Assembly (NCBI RefSeq): GCF_022063185.1
Contig: NZ_CP091913.1
Span: 5,433,141-5,497,140 of the forward strand
Direction of reading: 5' to 3'
DNA length: 64,000 nt
DNA from: Nostoc sp. UHCC 0870
GTDB taxonomy: Bacteria; Cyanobacteriota; Cyanobacteriia; Cyanobacteriales; Nostocaceae
The notes beneath the pieces are model-generated. The model saw only the letters and a list, made by a program, of their open reading frames with translations. It ran no database searches and was not told the origin of the DNA. Position numbers and translations under genes: made by a program. Below, in pieces: positions 32,078 to 41,640 of this stretch; position 1 is the stretch's first letter; every line of letters starts with the position of its first letter.

Positions 32078-33643
32078 CTACGTTTCTAAACCTCCTTTTT
32101 GCAGTTTTTTGAATGGATCTAAGACAAAGTCAATGATGCGTCGCTGGCGAATGACGACTTCAGCATTTGCAGTTTGTCCTGCGGTGAGGGGAATACGTTT
32201 GTTACCACTTTGAACATATTGTTGGTCTAGGGTGATTTCTAGGTCATAGATGCCGATGCTACCTTCGGCGGAGGTGTTAATTTTGGAGTCTGGAGAGATC
32301 CAGGTAACTTTTCCTGGAACAATGCCATATTCCTGGAAGGGGTAGGCATCAAATTTGATTTTGACTGGCATTCCGAGTTTCACAAAACCGCTATCCTGGC
32401 TAGGTATTTGGGCTTTGAGGACGAAGTCGGTGTTTTTGGGGGCGATTTGGGCGATTCTTTGTCCTGATTGGACTACTACGCCTGGTTTGGTGACTGGTAG
32501 TTCAAAGATGACACCATCAATGGGCGATCGCACTATGCGTTGTTGTAGTTGCAGTTTGATAGCTGTCATCTGGCTTTGAGTCTGAGCAATTTCCGATCGC
32601 ACTGCGGCTATTTGTGTTTGTAAATCTTTGAGTTGTTCTTGACTTCTCAGAACAGCGAGTTTCCCCGACTGGGCTACACTTTCGGCGCTGCTTTGGGCTT
32701 CTTGCAGTCGGAGTTTTGCTTGTTTGATATCAGACTCTAACTGACTAATAGTTGCTTGATAACGACTCTGTTCTTCGGTCAACCGATATTTGGCTTGGGT
32801 GATGTCTGATTTACTTCTTTGATAAAGTCGCTTACTTTCTTGTTCTTGTTTTTTGAGTTCGTCAACTTGGGTGGCTGAAACCGCACCATCTTTAACCAGT
32901 TGGCTAAAGCGTCGGACTTGTTTGGTATCGATACTCAACCTAGCACTGGCTGCTTTTTGCTCATTGATAGCCGTGTTAATTTGTTGCTGTACTTGAGAAA
33001 GTAATGCTTGTCTTTCTAACTTTTGGAGGTTGTATGTACTTTGTTTGGCATCAAGATTTTGCTGGGCTTGGTTAACTTGAGCGAGTTTTTCGGATGCTTG
33101 GGACTGATTTTGTTGTTCCAGTACACCTATTGACAGCAGTAATTGGTTTTTGAGTAGTTCTAATTGCGATCGCCGAGTTTGTAGCCCTTCTAATTTGCTT
33201 TTTGTTTGTTGCACTTCTGTTTCCAAGATATCGGAATTTAATTCCAATAAAACCTGTCCGGCTCTAACTGTATCTCCTTCTTTGACGTTGACTCCTTTGA
33301 CACTGCCACCTGCTAGAGAGTCTAATTTTTGGGTTGCACCCTTGGGTTCTACACGTCCTCTGGCTGCACCAGTTTCATCTACTTTGGAGAGTGTCGCCCA
33401 AGGGATGCCGAGAACTGCGAAGCCAATCAGTGTATACAACACCCCATGTGTCCATCGTTTAGGTAAGGCATCTAATAATTCTTCCGTGCCATAGAATAAA
33501 TCGCGCTCTGACTCTTGGTTGTTGGTTAATAATTCTGATTGCTGTTCAACTGCTGGGGATTCTTCTCGATATCTATAGTTAGAATGCTCGTCTTGTTTTG
33601 CTTCCGAAAGCGGGGATGAAGTATTGGGAGAGATATATGGCAT
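32078..33643 (-). CDS. HlyD-family periplasmic adaptor subunit
   Basis: A 521-residue membrane fusion protein. It has a cytoplasmic N-terminus, one membrane segment near 65-85 (HGVLYTLIGFAVLGIPWATL), a first lipoyl half (GGSVKGVNVKEGDTVRAGQ), a long coiled coil (about 125-375), a second lipoyl half (QQRIVRSPIDGVIFELPVTK) and a C-terminal beta barrel. It would link the ABC exporter to an outer-membrane channel; no TolC gene is in the window. It follows the exporter gene by 238 bases. Confidence 0.9.
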   Translation of the reverse strand: MPYISPNTSSPLSEAKQDEHSNYRYREESPAVEQQSELLTNNQESERDLFYGTEELLDALPKRWTHGVLYTLIGFAVLGIPWATLSKVDETGAARGRVEPKGATQKLDSLAGGSVKGVNVKEGDTVRAGQVLLELNSDILETEVQQTKSKLEGLQTRRSQLELLKNQLLLSIGVLEQQNQSQASEKLAQVNQAQQNLDAKQSTYNLQKLERQALLSQVQQQINTAINEQKAASARLSIDTKQVRRFSQLVKDGAVSATQVDELKKQEQESKRLYQRSKSDITQAKYRLTEEQSRYQATISQLESDIKQAKLRLQEAQSSAESVAQSGKLAVLRSQEQLKDLQTQIAAVRSEIAQTQSQMTAIKLQLQQRIVRSPIDGVIFELPVTKPGVVVQSGQRIAQIAPKNTDFVLKAQIPSQDSGFVKLGMPVKIKFDAYPFQEYGIVPGKVTWISPDSKINTSAEGSIGIYDLEITLDQQYVQSGNKRIPLTAGQTANAEVVIRQRRIIDFVLDPFKKLQKGGLET

Positions 33644-33771
33644 AAGTAGGTTGGTATAAATACAGTTAACTGGAGAGGGTCTTTCTTTGTTCTTTGTTCT
33701 TTGTCATTGGTAAGGGTTTCAGTTGTATTGAAATTTCGTAGCGTAGTTCTGTTTATTGAGCGAGCGTAAAA

Positions 33772-33801
33772 CCCCATCCCCTTGTGGGTGGGGCAGTTGA
33801 C
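33772..33801 (+). repeat. IS200/IS605-like right-end hairpin
   Basis: The stem CCCCA-T-CCC / GGG-TGGGG has one bulged T, a CTTGT loop and a CAGTTGAC tail. This is the same architecture as the end hairpin at 44086-44109. No transposase is nearby. Confidence 0.4.
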
Positions 33802-33835
33802 TCCTGCTAACTTACTTAGTTTTTCTCAGGAGTAT

Positions 33836-33858
33836 AAGACGTAGCAGTGCTACGTCTT
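33836..33858. terminator. Hairpin between exporter and HlyD genes
   Basis: Perfect 11-base stem (AAGACGTAGCA / TGCTACGTCTT) about 24 bases past the exporter stop codon on the minus strand. The T run is weak. It could be an attenuator or an RNA-processing site within the operon. Confidence 0.4.
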
Positions 33859-33881
33859 TGCCAATGTTCTATTCGCCAGAT

Positions 33882-36800
33882 TTATCCCACTTGAGCTAGT
33901 TGTTGTTGATTGAGATAGTAATAATGTCCTTGTTTGGCGATGAGTTCATCGTGAGTGCCGCTTTCCACCAGTACTCCTTGGTCGAGAACCAGGATTAAGT
34001 CCGCATTGCGTACCGTGGAAAGACGATGGGCAATGATCATACTGGTGCGCCCTTTAAGAATTGTTTTGAGGTTGTTTTGAATAATGCGTTCTGATTCGGA
34101 ATCTAAGTGACTTGTAGCTTCATCAAACAGTAATAACCGGGGATTTCCCAGTAGGGCACGGGCAATAGCGAGGCGTTGGCGTTGTCCACCAGAGAGCATG
34201 CCCCCGCCTTCACCAATTTGGGTTTCGTAGCCTAGTGGTAATTTTTGAATAAATTCGTCGGCTCCAGCTAGTTGTGCAGCCTGGATCATCTCATCTAATG
34301 TAGATTCTGGGTGGGCGATAGAGATGTTTTCGCGGATAGTCCCACCGAATAGGAATGTATCCTGATCTACAACGCCGACTTGAGAACGGAGCGATCGCAG
34401 AGATAGCCCACATATATCATGTCCGTCAATTAAGACTTTGCCATCTGTCGTTGGGTATAAACCTAAAATTAATTTACTCAGAGTGGTTTTCCCAGAACCG
34501 CTACGTCCTACTAGAGCCACCATTTGCTCTGGTTTAATTTCAAAGTTGAGGTTTTCCAGGACATTAGTCTTACTTTCTGGGTGATAGCGGAAGGTGACAT
34601 TCTCGAAGCGGATATGTCCGCGCAATCTTCCTAAAGTCTTGCGGGGTTTAGTTTGTAAGTCTTCTTCTGGTTCTGCTTCCAAGACGTCGTTGAGACGTTC
34701 GACGGAGATGACGATTTCTTGGAATTCGTTCCAAAGTTGGGAGAATCTGAGGAAGGGACTCAAGACATTACCCACCAGCATATTAAAAGCTACTAGTTGC
34801 CCTACGGTGAGTTCGCCTTGAATGACTTGCCAAGCACCAAACCACATCAATGCTGTAGTAGTAAAGGTATTGATGGAGCTACTAATTACGGAAAGGCGAA
34901 TACCGATTACTTGGGCGTTAAAAGATTTTCTCACTAAATCATTGAGTAGTTCCTCCCATCGCCAACGGACAGTCTGTTCAATTGATAAGGAACGGACTGT
35001 GCGAATGCCACTGAGAGATTCAATAATGTAACTGTTTTCTTTAGCTCCGGCATTAAAAACTTCTCTAGATATGCGGCGCAAAATACTTGTACTAGCCAGT
35101 GCCAAAATGAAAAATGGTGGCACAGTCAGCAGGACAAATAATGCCATTTGCCAGCTATAGGAAAACATCAAACTTAGATAGACGACTAGTGTCAGCATGT
35201 CTAAGATGATGGACAGGGCTTGACCAGTCAAGAAGCTCTGAATTTTCTGGTTTTCTTGGATGCGGGAAATGATGTCTCCGACGTAGCGGGATTCAAAATA
35301 GGCTAAAGGTAAGCGGAAGGTATGTTTGATAAAACCTACCAACAGAGAGATGCTAATCCGGTTGGCGGTATGAGTGAGTAGGTAGCTTCGCACTGCGTTC
35401 ATGGCAATGCTAAACAAACCAAAAACGATCATCCCCAAACCAACGGCGTTGAGGGTAGTCAAACTACGTTGTACCAGGACTCGGTCTAGCAATAACTGGG
35501 TGAATATTGGCGTCACTAGCCCAAATAATTGCATGAGTACGGAAGCGATAAAGACTTCCAGTAGTACTTTGTAGTGGGGTTTGACTAATTCAAAAAACTT
35601 CCACAGGCCTATTTCCTGTTTTTCGGCACTTTTGAGTAAGGATGTAGGATGTAAAAGTAGGGCGTAGCCAGTCCAACCCTCTGCAAATTCCTTGCGGCTG
35701 AGGGTACGTTGACCAATAGCAGGATCGCCGACAATCACTTTGGTGTTGGTGATTTCATAGACAACGATGAAGTGATTACCTTCCCAGTGAGCGATCGCCG
35801 GTAGGGATTGTTCGGCGAATTTATCTAGGGTGGCTTTCACGGGACGAGAGGCGAAACCCAGGCTTTCGGCGGCGGCGGCGATCGCACTTAAGGAAGCACC
35901 ACTACGCCCGACGTTAGTCATCTCCCGTAGGCGGTTGACGCTGAACTGCTTACCCCAATAGCGACCAATCATCACCAAAGAAGCACAACCACAGTCCGAG
36001 GCACTTTGTTGGGCGTAGTAGGGATAACGCTTGGTGAGGCGTCCCCACCAGTGTCCTACTTGGACTTTCGGGCTGGGAAAGTAAGGATGCGGTTTTTTTT
36101 GTTGTTGTTTTGTCTCTTGGGTTTTTTGGGGAAAAGCAATGATCTTACCTTGGGATTCCAGACGTTCTGTTGTCGGTCGGCTTTTGCGGCGTTGACGATT
36201 AACCGTAGTTTCTGGACGGCCTTGGGGATCAAGGAATAATGCTAATTGGGGACAGTGTTCTAGAGCTAGTTGCCAATGAGATTGTTTAAGGACGTAGGCA
36301 GTTGCTGGCTGTTGTACTTGCCATTTGCCCTGTTGGGGTTGTACAGAGATGTTACCTGGCGTTAGAGAGCTACCATCTGAATGCTGCAATGTGCCTCTTT
36401 GTAGCAACCATAACTTAGTTTCTTGGGAAATACGTGTATCTACTAAATCATCTACCAATTCATGACGCTCAAACAAAGAGAGGGCTTGTAAAAAACCTTC
36501 CACATGGGAGACGTGGGGTGGAAATTGGGAATTTTGGCGACATAACAACAGCAAATCCCAAAGTTCCGCGCGGTTAAATAGATGTTGTTGGATGTTGGGA
36601 TATTTATCTATCAACCCTTGCAACACCTCTTGCGGCAAATAGGCAAGTTTCAAGTTGGCTGAAGCTCTAGCAACGTAAGGAATAAAATTTGCTTGCGGGA
36701 ATAGAGTCAATTCGCCGAAGGAAGACGAGGCAGACAAGGTGGTAATGAGATTATCAGAGATATCTGAGACTCTAACTTTACCCGTAAGAATAATGTATAT

Positions 36801-36962
36801 ACCAGGGTTAGCTTGTGTTGATTCCCAAAACTGCTTGGTGATTGGCGGCTCAACAATTGCCATTGCTGTTAAACAGCTTTGCAGTTCCGGTTCTGAGAGT
36901 GTCTCTCCCAAGGTATAAATGAGCTTTTCACCCGTATTTGGTGGGTAAAAGACTGTTGTCAT
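33882..36962 (-). CDS. Peptidase (C39)-containing ABC exporter with N-terminal cNMP-like domain
   Basis: A 1026-residue fused exporter. Residues 30-145 resemble a cyclic-nucleotide-binding fold (GIYIILTGKVRVSDIS, then SFGELTLFPQ). A C39 peptidase domain follows at about 312-440, with catalytic Cys324 (SDCGCASLV), His397 (NHFIVVYE) and Asp413 (VGDPA). A six-helix membrane domain (455-740) and an ATPase with LVGRSGSGKTTL, LSGGQRQRLAIARAL and LLLFDEATSHLD come next. C39 exporters cut leaders after a double glycine and move the product out. Candidate substrates nearby are the GG leaders at 22903, 29672 and 30325. It is the first gene of the island. The overall plan is also seen in HetC-like proteins. 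Confidence 0.92.
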   Translation of the reverse strand: MTTVFYPPNTGEKLIYTLGETLSEPELQSCLTAMAIVEPPITKQFWESTQANPGIYIILTGKVRVSDISDNLITTLSASSSFGELTLFPQANFIPYVARASANLKLAYLPQEVLQGLIDKYPNIQQHLFNRAELWDLLLLCRQNSQFPPHVSHVEGFLQALSLFERHELVDDLVDTRISQETKLWLLQRGTLQHSDGSSLTPGNISVQPQQGKWQVQQPATAYVLKQSHWQLALEHCPQLALFLDPQGRPETTVNRQRRKSRPTTERLESQGKIIAFPQKTQETKQQQKKPHPYFPSPKVQVGHWWGRLTKRYPYYAQQSASDCGCASLVMIGRYWGKQFSVNRLREMTNVGRSGASLSAIAAAAESLGFASRPVKATLDKFAEQSLPAIAHWEGNHFIVVYEITNTKVIVGDPAIGQRTLSRKEFAEGWTGYALLLHPTSLLKSAEKQEIGLWKFFELVKPHYKVLLEVFIASVLMQLFGLVTPIFTQLLLDRVLVQRSLTTLNAVGLGMIVFGLFSIAMNAVRSYLLTHTANRISISLLVGFIKHTFRLPLAYFESRYVGDIISRIQENQKIQSFLTGQALSIILDMLTLVVYLSLMFSYSWQMALFVLLTVPPFFILALASTSILRRISREVFNAGAKENSYIIESLSGIRTVRSLSIEQTVRWRWEELLNDLVRKSFNAQVIGIRLSVISSSINTFTTTALMWFGAWQVIQGELTVGQLVAFNMLVGNVLSPFLRFSQLWNEFQEIVISVERLNDVLEAEPEEDLQTKPRKTLGRLRGHIRFENVTFRYHPESKTNVLENLNFEIKPEQMVALVGRSGSGKTTLSKLILGLYPTTDGKVLIDGHDICGLSLRSLRSQVGVVDQDTFLFGGTIRENISIAHPESTLDEMIQAAQLAGADEFIQKLPLGYETQIGEGGGMLSGGQRQRLAIARALLGNPRLLLFDEATSHLDSESERIIQNNLKTILKGRTSMIIAHRLSTVRNADLILVLDQGVLVESGTHDELIAKQGHYYYLNQQQLAQVG

Positions 36963-38141
36963 TGGGTAGCCTCCAAAATAAAACTAGTTATCGGTTGGAA
37001 TTCAAATAAAGGCATCCAGTCCGATTTCGGAAAAAATGATCTAAATTTTGCAACTCAAGTTCACAAATATACTGCGGCAGAAGGAAAATCTGGATTTGTT
37101 CCGGCAATAGCCTGATGGGCGATCCAACGCTCCAATGCTTGGATGGAGCGCTGTAAAATTATGAGCAAACGCCGAGTCATCAGGCTAATGATTAAGAGGC
37201 TACACAAAAAATACGTTGGGACAATTTGAATAGTCCCTGAATTTTGTTATGTAATATCAATTACGGTGAGGCACATTCCAGGATTTATAGAATTTATTTC
37301 TATAGAACCCACTCAACACAGAACATCTGAGAAAACTAACACTTAAGAAAATTTAGTCATCTAGTTTAGTTCCTGATAGCTGGCGTGGCACAGCCTTATT
37401 TATTGCTGTATTCAGGGAACATAAACGGACAATATTGAAGAATAAACAAATGTATACTTATTCTTACTAGCGCAAACCAGCCCAAAGCTGAGGTTGCACC
37501 AATAAAAATCAAATAAAAGGCTTGCTTGCAGAACAGCTAATTACTTTAGCAACACTCTCAACAATTCTAGGATGGACGGTATTTGATCGTCGTAATTTCC
37601 TAGTCAACAATGTAGATTTTTATTAAAATCTGTAAATTGACATACCAATTTGAAAAAGAATGCGGTAGGTAAATGGAAAATATCCTTCCTCAACTCTTCT
37701 CTGTGATACCTCCTTGGTAAGAATAGAATATTTATTGCAAACGTTTTTTAAATCGGTATTATTACTGTTTCATCTAGCCATTAACCTTGTATCAACTTTT
37801 AACTCCATTTGTCAAGCTAATTTGATATGTTTTTTTGCTAAAAATCTTTTTATATACATAATATATGCAATAAATTTGTGATTTTAGTGTTGCTTTTAAA
37901 ACCCAGTATTTCACAGAGTATAATTGATGTTTACTTAAGAAAGACAAGATATACAAGGGATTAGAGCATATTTAACCAATAATTAAGGATGCTTTAAACT
38001 GTCTTAAGTGTCAAAAATAAACGCTTCTATTTAGTAAGGTTTATTTTTTTAAAGTCTGATTAAGCAACAGAAAAATTTACCTTTTCTTTAAAATTATCTT
38101 GTATTGATCACATTATCTTTACTATTGGATTAGACTTCAAT
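36963..38141. other. Long AT-rich non-coding region upstream of the exporter
   Basis: No supported gene in about 1.2 kb. A compact two-stem structure sits at 37108-37187: the outer TAGCCTGATG/CATCAGGCTA encloses CGCTCCA/TGGAGCG. The region presumably contains the promoter of the island, but no confident -35/-10 pair was found. Confidence 0.6.
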
Positions 38142-38264
38142 AGGACTTACGCAACTGGCATATTTTTTATGTAGGATATGTGACGCTGCAAAAGTATTTG
38201 AACGTAGTAATAAGACTTGTAGCGTCACGCACCAACCATCGATTGTGACACTTGCGTAAGTCCT
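38142..38264. mobile_element. MITE with AGGACTTACGCAA terminal inverted repeats
   Basis: A 123-base element with perfect 13-base ends (AGGACTTACGCAA / TTGCGTAAGTCCT). A second inner inverted repeat (GTGACGCTGCAA / TTGTAGCGTCAC, one mismatch) lies inside. There is no ORF. The ends look like those of a cyanobacterial IS, suggesting mobilisation in trans. Confidence 0.78.
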
Positions 38265-38435
38265 GTTCAAAATTGATTAACTTACCGTTGAAGTGTTGGT
38301 AGATGCGCTCAGGATGCAGCATCCAGTTTGGTAATGTCCTTTCCTCGTCTTCTAAGTTATTGCCATTTTCATCAACAAGCCCACAACGGACAACTACCCT
38401 AGATAGTAGCGTCTCAAGTACTGCAACCAGGATGA

Positions 38436-38636
38436 TATCGCATTGTCAGCGATGACACCAGACTGCTGCAACTAATCACCTGTAATGCTGATGCGGCTGC
38501 AACTCTGGATGAAATTCTCCAGCCAATTGCTAATTTATTTGCTACCGATTTAGAAGCAGGAGTAGAGGGATTGAAAGAAAATTTTCGCCAAGTTTGGTTG
38601 TCTCGCGCTGCTAGCGTTAATAAGGACTTGGTGTAA
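38436..38636 (+). pseudogene. C-terminal remnant of an unknown protein
   Basis: After a TGA at 38433 the plus strand stays open for 66 codons (RIVSDDTRLLQLITCNADAA, then ILQPIANLFATDLEAGVEGL, ending NKDLV). Composition and codon use look genuine, but no start codon exists. It is probably the tail of a decayed gene. The minus-strand 84-codon frame over the same bases is a shadow. Confidence 0.5.
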
Positions 38637-38694
38637 GGAAAATGTCTAAATAGCATAGCTAAGTACATAGACAGAATTAATTACCCAATTTTTT

Positions 38695-38720
38695 CTGTCA
38701 CCTGTCACCTGTCACCTATC
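38695..38720. repeat. CACCTGT heptamer repeat
   Basis: Three to four tandem heptamers (CACCTGT, last unit CACCTAT) lie between the remnant and the SRPBCC gene. Confidence 0.65.
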
Positions 38721-38751
38721 TCTACCAATGAATCGAATTTTGTCCAACTAC

Positions 38752-39201
38752 TTATCTTGATTCACACTCGCGCTTCGTCACATAATGGCGATAGCGAAAC
38801 ATCGCTTCTAATTGCGCTTGTACTAACCAACCGCTAACAAATTCTACTGTATCGCCTCCAGGCATAATGTAGGAAATATCATCAGTCAGCTTGGTTTTGT
38901 CCCCTTCTGCTGCGAATTGATGGCGATGTATCCAAGACTCAAAAGGCCCCGATATTTGTACATCAGTAAATAGATGGTATTGTTCGCATTCAGTGTGACG
39001 CGCTAACCAAGTTAAGGGTAAAAGTCCGAGAAACAGCTTAAACTCTGTAATTGCGCCCACTTCTAGTCCCCCCTCGCGGCGAATTACTCGTACAGGTTGC
39101 CAAGGTGGGGTCAGTAGTTGTAGGATATCTGCTCGTTCGTGGAATTTCCAAACTACTTCCACTGGCGCGTTAATGACTGATGAATGTTGAAAGTGCAGCA
39201 T
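38752..39201 (-). CDS. SRPBCC-fold (START-like) protein
   Basis: A 149-residue protein of the helix-grip fold. It opens with FQHSSVINAPVEVVWKFHER, the classic SRPBCC strand-helix. GPFESWIHRHQFAAEGDKT and LTDDISYIMPGG follow further on. Members bind hydrophobic ligands in a central cavity. Cyanobacterial versions are often called cyclase/dehydrases, but the ligand is not known. The next gene upstream (39221-39409) is co-directional and 19 bases away. Confidence 0.85.
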   Translation of the reverse strand: MLHFQHSSVINAPVEVVWKFHERADILQLLTPPWQPVRVIRREGGLEVGAITEFKLFLGLLPLTWLARHTECEQYHLFTDVQISGPFESWIHRHQFAAEGDKTKLTDDISYIMPGGDTVEFVSGWLVQAQLEAMFRYRHYVTKRECESR

Positions 39202-39220
39202 GGAAAGAAAAAACTAAAAT

Positions 39221-39409
39221 CTAGCCTTCGTACTCGGTATCAATTTCAATGTCTAGAGTATCTTCATCCACTCGAATATATAAGATATTGGGACGACAGC
39301 AAACTTGACAATCTTCAATATAAGATTGCTGTCCCCCAGCACTCAAGTCAATAAAGGTTAAGTTTGGTTCACCGCAGTAAGCACAATAAAATTCAGCTGT
39401 GTTTTGCAT
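39221..39409 (-). CDS. CPXCG-type cysteine-rich small protein
   Basis: A 62-residue protein with CAYCGE near the N-terminus and CQVCCRPN in the middle, a two-CxxC zinc-ribbon arrangement. It ends in an acidic tail (DEDTLDIEIDTEYEG). This is the small CPXCG motif-containing family. Function unknown. Probably co-transcribed with the SRPBCC gene. Confidence 0.82.
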   Translation of the reverse strand: MQNTAEFYCAYCGEPNLTFIDLSAGGQQSYIEDCQVCCRPNILYIRVDEDTLDIEIDTEYEG

Positions 39410-39451
39410 TCACTTATTAACTAATTAGGAGACAAAAGTTCACTATCTTTT

Positions 39452-39543
39452 ACTCAGCACCAGCTAAACGCCGCGCTACCGCTAACAGAACTCAGCACTC
39501 AGAACTCAGAACTCAGAACTCAGCACTCAGAACTCAGCACTCA
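39452..39543. repeat. Heptameric repeat plus dispersed palindrome, inverted copy
   Basis: ACTCAGC/ACTCAGA heptamers with the block AAACGCCGCGCTACCGCTAA form the reverse complement of the tract at 2103-2206. It runs up to the stop codon of the radical SAM gene. Confidence 0.85.
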
Positions 39544-41153
39544 CGGAAATGACTGGTAGCTTCAGCCAAATGCTTTAGTAGTGTAGACTGTGGCAGTGGC
39601 CCTTGCAAGTGACTCCAGGGCAATATCTGCTCATGTGACCAATTACTGTGGACGTAGAAATCTAAATCGGGAATTTGTCCTTTGAGTTGTTTAAAAGCGC
39701 GTTTGTAACTACCGAGGGAGTCGCCAAAGTTGCGGGTAAGTTCAAGAAGTTGGGAAATTCTGCGATCGCCTCTCGATATCAAAGCTTGTATAATTGACCA
39801 ATTATAACTTTCCGGGCGAAACTCTATCCCTTGGGGTTTAAGTTGTTTTTGCAACGACTGCAACCGCTTTTCAGCTTGACGATTCACCCCAAACCATTGA
39901 AATGGTGTATGGGATTTGGGTACAAAGGTGCTGCACCCAAAGGTAAGGCGTAGTCCCGGCGCGGCTTTTTTAATACTCCGCATCATCGCTACCGTTGCGT
40001 CTAAATCCTCTGGTTCTTCCCCTGGAATACCTACCATTCCATAGAGTTTTAAGCTTTTCAAGCCACCAGCTTTAGCATTGATAGCTGCTTGAATAATTTC
40101 GTCGTTATGCAGCTTTTTGTTGATGATTTGGCGTACTTTTGCCGAACCACTCTCTACAGCTATGGTAAGCGATCGCGTGTCTCGTTTCGCCAAAGTTTTG
40201 GCTAACTGTTCCGTCACCGTATTAGTCCGCACTGAAGCAATACTCAACCTTACATCATCATATTTTGGCTGACTAATATAATCCAATAAAGTCTCAAATT
40301 CTGGATGTTGCGTTACAGAAGCACCCAATAAACCCAACCGATTTGTAACTTGTAAACCTTTCTCAATGGCGGGAATTAACGAACCTTCCAAACTCGCTGT
40401 TCTAAAAGGTAAAGTCAGATAACTAGCTAAACAAAAGCGGCACATTTCTGGACAACTCCGCACCACTTCCACCATATAAATATTTTCCCAAGCCGCCTTT
40501 TCAGTCACCACAGTTGAGGCTGAGAGGGTGTTTCCCCGATAAGTTTGCTTCTGTACCACTGCGGGAATATCTGAAGAAATTGGTTTAATAGAACTAATTC
40601 CCTTATCTACGGCGTGATACTCTACTACATACAAACTAGGAACATAAATACCTGGTATTTGTGCAAGTGCTTGCAGTTGAGATTTTCTAGAAGCATTTCT
40701 TACTTCTTTATAAGCTTCAATTAAATTACCTAGTAAATCTTCCCCATCCCCCAACAAAATGACATCAAAAAAATCAGCAAAAGGTTCAGGGTTAGCAGTG
40801 AGAACCGTCCCGCCACCAAAAACAATGGGGTGAGAATCATCACGGTTAATTGTTCTAATGGGAATTTCTAGAGATTCCAACAGATTTAAAATATTCACAT
40901 AATCCAATTCCCAAGAAATCGAGAAGCCTAGAATTTCTGGCTGTCTTGGAAGTGGTTCGGAAGTATCAGTAAATAAACGACTCACCTGCACATCACTACG
41001 CATCGCCAAGGTCGCCCACACTACCTGATAGCCCAAGCTAGTAATACCCACTGTATACTTATTGGGAAAAGCGAATATCAATGGTATGGCGTTGATTTCT
41101 GGCGTAGTAGGGGTAAATAACAGGCGTTCAGCAGTAAATAAAGAAGATGTCAC
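39534..41153 (-). CDS. B12-binding-type radical SAM protein
   Basis: A 539-residue protein. The N-terminal Rossmann-like region (FAFPNKYTVGITSLGYQVVW, then GGGTVLTANPEPFADFFD and LGDGED) resembles B12-binding domains. The radical SAM motif CPEMCRFCLAS lies near residue 236, followed by a TIM-barrel core (VESGSAKVRQIINKKLH) and a C-terminal tail. Relatives are conserved in cyanobacteria and annotated only as B12-binding-domain radical SAM proteins. The substrate is unknown. The last codons touch the heptamer repeat. Confidence 0.87.
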   Translation of the reverse strand: MTSSLFTAERLLFTPTTPEINAIPLIFAFPNKYTVGITSLGYQVVWATLAMRSDVQVSRLFTDTSEPLPRQPEILGFSISWELDYVNILNLLESLEIPIRTINRDDSHPIVFGGGTVLTANPEPFADFFDVILLGDGEDLLGNLIEAYKEVRNASRKSQLQALAQIPGIYVPSLYVVEYHAVDKGISSIKPISSDIPAVVQKQTYRGNTLSASTVVTEKAAWENIYMVEVVRSCPEMCRFCLASYLTLPFRTASLEGSLIPAIEKGLQVTNRLGLLGASVTQHPEFETLLDYISQPKYDDVRLSIASVRTNTVTEQLAKTLAKRDTRSLTIAVESGSAKVRQIINKKLHNDEIIQAAINAKAGGLKSLKLYGMVGIPGEEPEDLDATVAMMRSIKKAAPGLRLTFGCSTFVPKSHTPFQWFGVNRQAEKRLQSLQKQLKPQGIEFRPESYNWSIIQALISRGDRRISQLLELTRNFGDSLGSYKRAFKQLKGQIPDLDFYVHSNWSHEQILPWSHLQGPLPQSTLLKHLAEATSHFREC

Positions 41154-41174
41154 AGGTTTTTAATAAAGGCATAT

Positions 41175-41429
41175 CTATCTATATTTAATTTTAAGCCATA
41201 GAATTACAAAGTTTAAAGCCAAAGTTGTACTGTTCGCCAGAATAATCGGCCAAGCTTGGAGATAAATTCCATATATTAACCACAAAAAAAGACCACTCAT
41301 GAACGTAATCAGCATCACATAAGAAACATCTTTAGCTGATTTTGTGCGCCATGTTTGAAACACTTGTGGTAAGAAAGCAATTGTGGTTAATATAGCGGCA
41401 GATAATCCTAAAATTGTAATAAAATTCAT
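41175..41429 (-). CDS. SemiSWEET-type sugar transporter
   Basis: An 84-residue, three-helix membrane protein with the PQ-loop signature FLPQVFQTWRTKSAKDVS and a conserved asparagine in the third helix (ILANSTTLALNF). SemiSWEETs dimerise to form a sugar uniporter. It lies 21 bases upstream of the radical SAM gene on the same strand, so co-transcription is possible. Confidence 0.9.
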   Translation of the reverse strand: MNFITILGLSAAILTTIAFLPQVFQTWRTKSAKDVSYVMLITFMSGLFLWLIYGIYLQAWPIILANSTTLALNFVILWLKIKYR

Positions 41430-41640
41430 ATAATATTAGCGATAAATTGCCCACAAATAATAAAGAAGATACTCAAAAGTACCTTCTTGCTCAATTTTCA
41501 TTCAACAACTATAATATAGTCCAGTTTAAGGGCTGAACGGATAAGGCGATCGCCTCAACTACAGCACCTTACACTTACCATGATGATGCAAGCTAATTTT
41601 ATTGCAAAAACAAACAGCGCACAATCCTATTCTCAATAAA

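Noticed and set aside
38414..38668. 84-codon minus-strand frame
   Set aside because: Antisense to a better-looking plus-strand gene remnant (38436-38636).
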